NCBI GenBank assembly: GCA_003649495.1
Contig: QMRZ01000026.1
Location: forward strand, 1 to 14,766
Reading direction: 5' to 3'
DNA length: 14,766 bases
From: Thermoprotei archaeon
Lineage (GTDB): Archaea > Thermoproteota > Thermoprotei > Thermofilales > Thermofilaceae
The notes beneath the pieces are model-generated. The model did no database searches. It was not told the DNA's origin and worked only from the letters and a program-made list of their open reading frames with translations. Both the position numbers and the translations under genes were made by a program. Shown piece by piece: positions 1 to 4,485 of this stretch. Within the stretch, counting starts at the first letter, position 1; each line of letters opens with the position of its first letter.

Positions 1-41
1 CCAGGAGGAAGATAAGGGCGGAGCTGAGGAAGAGCCCCTGA
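1..41 (+). CDS. Possible C-terminal end of a plus-strand gene entering from the left edge (partial)
   Basis: From base 3 a frame is open from the window edge to a TGA at 39-41, ending in the peptide RRKIRAELRKSP. Its codons (AGG four times, ATA, AAG, GAG, CTG) match the biased usage of the clear genes here, which is the main support. A second plus frame, from base 2, is also open and runs to a TGA at 104-106, but its codons (CGC, TTA, TCA, GGA) fit worse and it would cover part of the inverted-repeat region. If real, the gene is convergent with the minus-strand gene ending at 222. A dozen residues give no function. Weak call. Confidence 0.3.
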   Translation, partial: RRKIRAELRKSP

Positions 42-57
42 TTGATTTATCAACAGG
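37..57. repeat. Imperfect inverted repeat (hairpin-capable)
   Basis: The arms cctg (37-40) and ttgat (42-46) pair with atcaa (49-53) and cagg (54-57), with one bulged base at 41 and a two-base loop. It begins at the stop of the possible partial gene and could act as a terminator hairpin or a protein-binding site. Confidence 0.4.
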
Positions 58-90
58 TCGCCCCGCGTCAGGATTCCCGGGCGCGACGTT

Positions 91-111
91 AGGAATCGTT
101 TCCTGATTCCT
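91..111. repeat. Inverted repeat aggaatc/gattcct with 7-base spacer
   Basis: The seven bases aggaatc at 91-97 are exactly complementary to gattcct at 105-111, separated by gtttcct. The word tcaggatt at 68-75 and the palindrome at 161-178 are related in sequence, which suggests a family of sites rather than one chance repeat. Confidence 0.45.
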
Positions 112-160
112 GCGCCAACCCTACCGTCGCCACGCCTGGACCGCGCGCAATCCCAACCGA

Positions 161-178
161 TCAGGATTTAAATCCTGA
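161..178. repeat. Perfect 18-bp palindrome
   Basis: TCAGGATTTAAATCCTGA equals its own reverse complement over all 18 bases; the next flanking pair (a160, c179) does not match. Its half site tcaggatt recurs at 68-75. The AT core flanked by GC arms is typical of a binding site for a dimeric regulator, but it could also serve as a recombination or replication site. Confidence 0.6.
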
Positions 179-203
179 CAACCCCTTAAAAGCCGTGCCC
201 AGG

Positions 204-218
204 GAGAAGAACCTTCTC
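204..218 (-). terminator. Small hairpin after the 206-residue gene (possible terminator)
   Basis: GAGAAG (204-209) and CTTCTC (213-218) form a 6-bp stem with a 3-base loop, starting three bases past the minus-strand stop codon (222-224). No long T tract follows directly on the minus strand; the nearest is TTTT at 188-191. Weak as an archaeal terminator. Confidence 0.3.
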
Positions 219-221
219 GCG

Positions 222-842
222 TCACAGTAATTTGTAGCGTATCACGTAGAATATCTTGGAGTTGGCGTCCAACCCCGACCAGTTCACGACTATCGGCTCA
301 TCCACGTCGCCAGTCAGCTTTATGCTGTCCAGCGGTATCATGGCGAACTTGCTACAGTAGATCTTGCCCACCAGCTTCCCAGAGTTCTTGAAGTACGCCC
401 ACACCTCTCCGCTGGTGCTGTTAGAGGCTAGGTAGGCGCTCCTAGTGTCTATGCGCTTGCCAGGCGGTGGGGACAGCACCACCTTTGGTGGCGACTCCGT
501 GGCGGTGTTTATCTCCCCGCTGACGGACGCCTCCGTCGCGAGCACGTCCACGTTGAAGGTGGAGCCGAGCAACTGCTGGAGCGCTGGTTGCGCCAGCTCG
601 AAGAGGAGCACCCCGACGCGCCCGTACTCATCCATGTAGAGGGGCGCTATCTTGCCGTAGAGGCGGTCGAATGCGTCCCTCACGTCGCAAGCCAGGCAAT
701 CCAGGTCGGCCCTGGTCGCGTCAACCTTGCGCTCCAGTTGCCTGTCCGCGTCGTAGAGTTGCTCCAGCGCGTCCACTAGCGCGTGTCCCCAGGCGGACGT
801 TATGGCCGTTAACGGCTTTGGCCTGAGGTGCTCGAACGCCAT
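222..842 (-). CDS. Structural-type protein, 206 residues, paralogue of the next gene upstream
   Basis: I do not recognise a named family. The N-terminus (residues 5-31, HLRPKP...W...ALEQLY) and a second block (62-84, YGKIAPLYMDE.GRVGV..FEL) match the neighbouring 274-residue protein, so the two arose by duplication. The rest, from about 95, is rich in T, S, V and G and probably beta-stranded, ending in a strand-like tail (FYVIRYKLL). There is no signal peptide or membrane segment. N-termini of this kind (a short motif with Trp followed by a helix) occur in viral structural proteins, so a virion tail or spike component is the best inference. The ATG at 840-842 lies about 30 bases downstream of a TATA box, which implies an almost leaderless message. 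It is the last gene of the minus-strand series. Confidence 0.8.
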   Translation of the reverse strand: MAFEHLRPKPLTAITSAWGHALVDALEQLYDADRQLERKVDATRADLDCLACDVRDAFDRLYGKIAPLYMDEYGRVGVLLFELAQPALQQLLGSTFNVDVLATEASVSGEINTATESPPKVVLSPPPGKRIDTRSAYLASNSTSGEVWAYFKNSGKLVGKIYCSKFAMIPLDSIKLTGDVDEPIVVNWSGLDANSKIFYVIRYKLL

Positions 843-867
843 GCTCCCATCATTAGTTGGCTCAGTC

Positions 868-876
868 GTTTATAAG
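868..876 (-). promoter_or_regulatory. TATA box for the 206-residue gene, overlapping the upstream stop codon
   Basis: The minus strand reads CTTATAAAC; its TTA TAA are the last codon and the stop (870-872) of the upstream gene. The centre lies about 30 bases before the ATG at 842, the usual archaeal TATA spacing for a very short leader. Confidence 0.6.
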
Positions 877-1694
877 CCACGCCCCTTCACGTATGCGTAG
901 TACACGACGTGATCCGACGCGTCTGGGTTGTCCACTAGGAGCCTCACGTACATGAACTCGTCCTCTATGCGCACGGTGTAGGCCCTGCCCGCGTCGAGCG
1001 TGGCCTGGTGGTAGGGGTCGGCGCTGTCGTAGTCCGAGGGGTCGTCGTAGCAGTAGACCTTGAGGGTGAGGGCGTAGTCCGCCTTGACGGTTATGGTCTT
1101 GCTCTTGTAAGCTGATACGTCCGTCTCGCCTATCAGCTCCACGCCCGTGGCGTTGGCGGGCACGCCGACGTTCCTGGCCAGGGCCACCACCGTGTAGCCT
1201 GGGAACGCGGGCCTCAGCACGCCATAGATCAACTTGTTGACCGCTGGCTCCTCCAGCTCGAATATCCTGACGCCGACCCTCCCCTCCTCGTCCACGTAGA
1301 GGGGCGCCACCTTGCCGTAGATGCGTTGCAGGTAGCCTTGCAGGTCCATCTTCATCGTCCACAGCTTGTTGAGGGCCGGATCTGTTATGTCCGAGACCGT
1401 GATGGGGTCTCCATCCTTCAGCACGCTCCTGCCAGCCACGGTCACGTCCTCCCTGAACTCCCCCCTCTGCGCCACAACCCTCAGCCACGCCCTGGCGTCA
1501 CTGCCCAGGGAGTAGTACGCGTCCAGCGCGGGGATGATGTCGCTGGGCAAGCTCCCCAGGTCGGAGAGCATGAGCGCCTCCCTCCCTGGCGCCAGCGCCC
1601 TGCCGTAGAGCTGTTCCAGGATGTCTATCACCTGTTGCCCCCAGTCCACCGTTATCCTAGTCTTCGGCTTGGGCCTCAGGTGGTCTAACCACAT
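870..1694 (-). CDS. Structural-type protein, 274 residues, paralogue of the 206-residue protein
   Basis: Function unknown; probably a virion structural protein. Residues 5-31 (HLRPKPKTRITVDWGQ...ILEQLY) and 126-147 (YGKVAPLYVDEEGRVGVRIF) match residues 5-31 and 62-83 of the downstream paralogue, but here about 63 extra residues lie between the blocks (roughly 37-115). These include a beta-like stretch, VTVAGRSVLKDGDPITVSDI. The C-terminal third (160-274) looks beta-rich and contains VYC, as in the paralogue (IYC). No membrane segments or enzymatic motifs are seen. The ATG at 1692-1694 is preceded closely by gaggggagc, a ribosome-site-like run, and about 30 bases upstream by a TATA-like T/A tract. 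A longish frame at 862-1488 on the same strand is a shadow of this gene. Confidence 0.85.
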   Translation of the reverse strand: MWLDHLRPKPKTRITVDWGQQVIDILEQLYGRALAPGREALMLSDLGSLPSDIIPALDAYYSLGSDARAWLRVVAQRGEFREDVTVAGRSVLKDGDPITVSDITDPALNKLWTMKMDLQGYLQRIYGKVAPLYVDEEGRVGVRIFELEEPAVNKLIYGVLRPAFPGYTVVALARNVGVPANATGVELIGETDVSAYKSKTITVKADYALTLKVYCYDDPSDYDSADPYHQATLDAGRAYTVRIEDEFMYVRLLVDNPDASDHVVYYAYVKGRGL

Positions 1695-1721
1695 GCTCCC
1701 CTCAGTTGACTAGGGATTAAG

Positions 1722-1731
1722 GATAAAAAAA
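1722..1731 (-). promoter_or_regulatory. T-tract/TATA element between the nucleotidyltransferase gene and the 274-residue gene
   Basis: Directly after the TGA at 1732-1734 the minus strand reads seven T then ATCC. The T run can end transcription of the upstream cassette, as archaeal terminators often are T tracts. The same bases, centred about 32 before the ATG at 1694, can serve as the TATA box of the next gene. Confidence 0.5.
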
Positions 1732-2454
1732 TCAGGCGGTGTAGTAGGTCCTGATCAGCCTAGCCTTCAGCGAGAGCCAGCGCCCCTCATCCCACGCTGG
1801 GCCCTCGGCGCTCTCATACTTCTTGTAGAGATCCCATATCTCCGCCCTGACCATCTCGTACTCATCCTCCGAGAGGGACGCCCTCCTGCCCCCAGTGTAT
1901 GGCGCCGTGTACAGCTCCTTGCAAAGCTCGGGACCCTCCAGCTCCAGCCCTAGCTCCTCCATGGCCTTGAACATGTTCATCTCAACCTTACCCTTGACGA
2001 AGATGTACATCGGCAATATCAACATACGATAGGCGTGGAGCGCCGCCCTCGGCGACCTCGTGTCCTCGAACCACCTTATCTGATGTAATATATTCTGTGG
2101 TGGGAAGAAATCCTTTGTCAACAACTGGATCACCTCCTCGATGGGAAAGTGTGGGTCTACGTAGAATGGGTTTAGGAAGTTCAGTATCGTCTCGCCATGC
2201 CTGTAGGGCACATCCAGCTTGATGAGGTGCTCCAACTCGAAAATGTTTATGTCGAACGGTGGCTTGCCCAGGTGCATGTAGTCCCACCACCCCCTCTTGA
2301 CGTATATGCCGTGGACGTCGTAGTCGAAGTTGGGCGCCGCCCAACCGAACGCCCTGCTGCCAGTCAGGGAGAGCAACACCAGCTTGGCGCCCCTGGGCAG
2401 GCGCTCCCTAACGAGGGCGATGACCTCCTCCCTCAGGTCGGGTGGCATGGACAT
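1732..2454 (-). CDS. Predicted nucleotidyltransferase, RlaP-like (COG3541/PF10127 type)
   Basis: A 240-residue protein with the signature of a DNA polymerase beta-type nucleotidyltransferase: GSRAFG at residues 32-37 and paired acidic residues D44 and D46 in NFDYDVHGIYV. In this superfamily G-S binds the nucleotide phosphates and the D-x-D pair binds the catalytic metals. The run G-S-R-x-x-G ... D-x-D-V-x-G-I-Y-V is that of the RlaP/YcgL-type family (recalled, not searched), whose substrates are mostly unknown; some members neighbour RNA ligases. Length fits the family. It is the last gene of a three-gene cassette, starting 4 bases after the stop of the DUF483-like gene. A second ATG at 2446-2448 lies 7 bases past GAGGG and may be the true start. 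A transferase for RNA, protein or a small molecule are all possible. Confidence 0.8.
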   Translation of the reverse strand: MSMPPDLREEVIALVRERLPRGAKLVLLSLTGSRAFGWAAPNFDYDVHGIYVKRGWWDYMHLGKPPFDINIFELEHLIKLDVPYRHGETILNFLNPFYVDPHFPIEEVIQLLTKDFFPPQNILHQIRWFEDTRSPRAALHAYRMLILPMYIFVKGKVEMNMFKAMEELGLELEGPELCKELYTAPYTGGRRASLSEDEYEMVRAEIWDLYKKYESAEGPAWDEGRWLSLKARLIRTYYTA

Positions 2455-2458
2455 GCCC

Positions 2459-3268
2459 TCACACCAGTTTAGATGCGTCGTACTCGGGGATAAATACCAC
2501 GCGCTGAGGCCCAGAGTCGTAGCCGCCAGCTATGACCCTGAACACGCCCTCCACCCTCGCCTCTATTATGCCGTTCACCTGCGTCCACACGACTGGCTTG
2601 CTGAGAAGCTCCAGCAGGCGCCTCGTCATGCCCCTGTCCATCCTCTTCAGGAACGAGAGTATGGTCAACGCGAACTTCCTGGAGGGCTCGCACTTGAAGC
2701 TACACGGCAGGTGGGGGATCACCCTAGCCCCAGCGTAGCGTATCAGGACGTTCAGCAACGGGTCGCCCTCCACCTCTCCCTTGCCGTTCATGCCCGTGGC
2801 CTTGGCTATGGCGAGTATGGGGTCAAGCTCGCCCGCCCTCCACACCTTGGTGAAGAACTCCCTGCAACACTCGGGGTACCCCAGGAGCGCCCCTTGCGCG
2901 TCGTCGTCGCAGGAGCGGAACGCCCTCTCGAAGGCCAGGAGGTCCTCTTCCCTCTTGCCGACCACGCCGAATATCAACGCGTCGTGGAGCCCCGTGGGCT
3001 CCTCGTGCTTGTGCGCGAAGCCGCTGAAGCGTCGCACCAGCCTGAGCGGTCTGAACTTCAGCCCCAGCCTGTGCAGGTAAATCATCTGCTCCATCATGTG
3101 GTAGGGGTCCACGTGGTACACGTCGCAACGTCGCTTGCCAGCGAGTATGAGGAGGAGTTCCACGTGCTGGAGGGATCTCTCGGCCCAGCTCAGCACTGGC
3201 GAGTACCTCTCCCTGGCCTCCCTCCCCTCCCAGACGATGGTCGTGAACGGGGGGATCTCCACCCTCAT
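2459..3268 (-). CDS. DUF483-like protein with GYPECC and PCSFKC motifs
   Basis: A 269-residue protein of unknown function. Residues 129-138 (LGYPECCREF) and 187-193 (LPCSFKC), plus the stretch NVLIRYAGARVIPHLPCS, recall DUF483 (PF04467), a mainly archaeal family; this is from memory, not a search. The conserved Cys pairs C134/C135 and C189/C193 could bind a metal or an Fe-S cluster, or carry sulfur; further Cys are at 48 and 120. His-rich segments (YHVDPYH at 51-57; FAHKH at 84-88) add possible ligands. No signal peptide or membrane helix is evident. The ATG shares ATGA with the TGA of the radical SAM gene, and GGGGTGA ends 9 bases before it, so translation is probably coupled. A partner or accessory protein of the radical SAM enzyme is the natural inference. 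Confidence 0.75.
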   Translation of the reverse strand: MRVEIPPFTTIVWEGREARERYSPVLSWAERSLQHVELLLILAGKRRCDVYHVDPYHMMEQMIYLHRLGLKFRPLRLVRRFSGFAHKHEEPTGLHDALIFGVVGKREEDLLAFERAFRSCDDDAQGALLGYPECCREFFTKVWRAGELDPILAIAKATGMNGKGEVEGDPLLNVLIRYAGARVIPHLPCSFKCEPSRKFALTILSFLKRMDRGMTRRLLELLSKPVVWTQVNGIIEARVEGVFRVIAGGYDSGPQRVVFIPEYDASKLV

Positions 3269-4449
3269 CGCGTGAAATCACCCCTCCAGATGTCCCACCT
3301 GTATCCGGCGTCTATCATCTTGACGTACCTCACCTTATCTGGGTACTCTGTCGGAAATATGGCATCTGGCAAGGCCTTCCTAAGATCCTCCTCTATCTTC
3401 GCGAAGAGCTTGTCGAACGCTGGCACGAAGCGACTGGGCCTCCTCCAGTCGCCACCTATGCCCTCCGCTGGGCAACCGCCACGGTGCAGGTGCGCATACG
3501 GGTCGTCCCTAAGCTCGGTCTGCAACAGCGCCAGCGTCCTCACCTGCATCCTGAACATGTCCGTGTGCGGTAGCTGGCTGGGCCTGAGGAGCGTGCCCCA
3601 GCCCAGTATCCTGTCGCATGATAGGATATTTCCCCTGTTGTCTATGGCCCATACCAGAGAGTCGTAGAGGTGGCATCCGCTGAACCAGCACACCGTCTCC
3701 CTCTCTCCCAGCAGGGTCCTCCGCATGTCTATGAATGGCGACACCTTTAGCCTGAGCCCCTTGCAGTACTCGTACAGCTCTATGTACGCCCTGGCCAGCT
3801 CCTCATTAGTAAGCTCATACGCCTTGGCTGGCCCAGCGTCAGCCGACATCGGGTTCAGCCTCACGCTCTGGGCGCCCCTCTCCTCCAGCCACTTCAGGAA
3901 CTCCTTTAGTCGCTCCAGGCGCCTGGCGTCGCCAGCGTTGGCCCTGTGCAGTATCGTTATCACGCCACCGCAGAGCTTCTCGGAGATCAGGATCTCCAGA
4001 TTTTCCATTACTCGCTTGCGATATTCCTCGCTCGCTGGTTTAATCTCGCGCCCTTGCTCATCGAAGAAACCCCTCAGCGTGTTGATGTCGGGGAACCCGT
4101 CCACGCTGATCCCCACGTGACAGCCGTACCGCTTGAAGAGCCGTATGTGATCCTCGGTGATGGCGTACCCGTTGCTCTGCATCCCCACGTTGAAGCCCTC
4201 GGATCGTATGAGTTTCATCAGCCTCTCCAGCACGTCCAGCGGCACCGACGTCGGCTCCCCGCCGTGGAGCACGACTTCCGTCCCGCAGGAGTTCCTGTAT
4301 TGTTTCAGGAGTCTTAATGCCTTGCGTATGCCCTCCCAGTCCATCTCCTCCCAGTCCCTCATGGCGCCTGGCCTGGGCAACCCTGGGCGCTGGAAGCAGT
4401 AGAGGCAACCGAGGTTACAACCCCTGGTGGGGTACAGCAATATTGCCAC
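3265..4449 (-). CDS. Radical SAM enzyme with a short SPASM/twitch-like C-terminal cluster domain
   Basis: A 394-residue enzyme. C11-x3-C15-x2-C18 (CNLGCLYC) is the classic radical SAM motif that holds the [4Fe-4S] cluster. HGGEP at 62-66, QSNG at 91-94 and SVDG at 115-118 are the usual SAM-binding barrel motifs. The C-terminal part has C254, C259-x13-G273-x4-C278 and a later GC at 326. This matches the C-x(9-15)-G-x4-C signature of SPASM/twitch domains, but with four Cys rather than the seven of a full SPASM, so probably one auxiliary cluster. Such enzymes mostly modify peptides or proteins (anSME, RiPP maturases), so a peptide substrate is plausible but not shown. GTG start at 4447-4449, preceded by aggtg and a TATA-like site. 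It is first in the cassette and begins 36 bases after the fibre-like gene ends. Confidence 0.9.
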   Translation of the reverse strand: MAILLYPTRGCNLGCLYCFQRPGLPRPGAMRDWEEMDWEGIRKALRLLKQYRNSCGTEVVLHGGEPTSVPLDVLERLMKLIRSEGFNVGMQSNGYAITEDHIRLFKRYGCHVGISVDGFPDINTLRGFFDEQGREIKPASEEYRKRVMENLEILISEKLCGGVITILHRANAGDARRLERLKEFLKWLEERGAQSVRLNPMSADAGPAKAYELTNEELARAYIELYEYCKGLRLKVSPFIDMRRTLLGERETVCWFSGCHLYDSLVWAIDNRGNILSCDRILGWGTLLRPSQLPHTDMFRMQVRTLALLQTELRDDPYAHLHRGGCPAEGIGGDWRRPSRFVPAFDKLFAKIEEDLRKALPDAIFPTEYPDKVRYVKMIDAGYRWDIWRGDFTR

Positions 4450-4471
4450 ATCACACCTGTGGAGCGCGGGC

Positions 4472-4481
4472 GGATAAAGCT
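4472..4481 (-). promoter_or_regulatory. TATA-like element for the radical SAM cassette
   Basis: The minus strand reads AGCTTTATCC, centred about 27 bases upstream of the GTG at 4449 and only a few bases after the stop codon (4486-4488) of the repeat-protein gene. The spacing suits an almost leaderless transcript. It suggests that the cassette can be expressed apart from the structural genes. Confidence 0.45.
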
Positions 4482-4485
4482 ATTG

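Larger units (their letters stand above)
42..221. other. Non-coding intergenic region rich in inverted repeats
   Basis: No convincing gene is seen in this stretch apart from the weak alternative frame noted for the left edge. It holds several short inverted repeats built from related words (cctgatt, tcaggatt, aggaatc and complements), the perfect palindrome at 161-178, a small hairpin at 204-218, and a TATA-like CTTTTAAG on the minus strand at 185-192. It lies between two apparently convergent genes. It could be an operator, a replication or recombination site, or a termination region; the sequence alone does not decide. Confidence 0.55.

Noticed and set aside
10..29. A 20-base stretch 18/20 identical to 7201-7220 near the start of the plus gene
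   Set aside because: Both encode an I-R-A-[ED]-[LV]-R peptide in AGG-rich codons; codon bias can produce this by chance and the likeness does not extend further.
862..1488. A 208-residue minus-strand frame overlapping the 274-residue gene
   Set aside because: Gly/Arg-rich shadow frame; the other frame has a paralogue next door and a better start.
2330..3667. A 445-residue open frame on the plus strand
   Set aside because: It lies antisense across three genes with clear motifs (nucleotidyltransferase, DUF483-like, radical SAM). Its product is Pro/His/Arg/Leu-rich and unlike any family; strong codon bias on the minus strand explains it.
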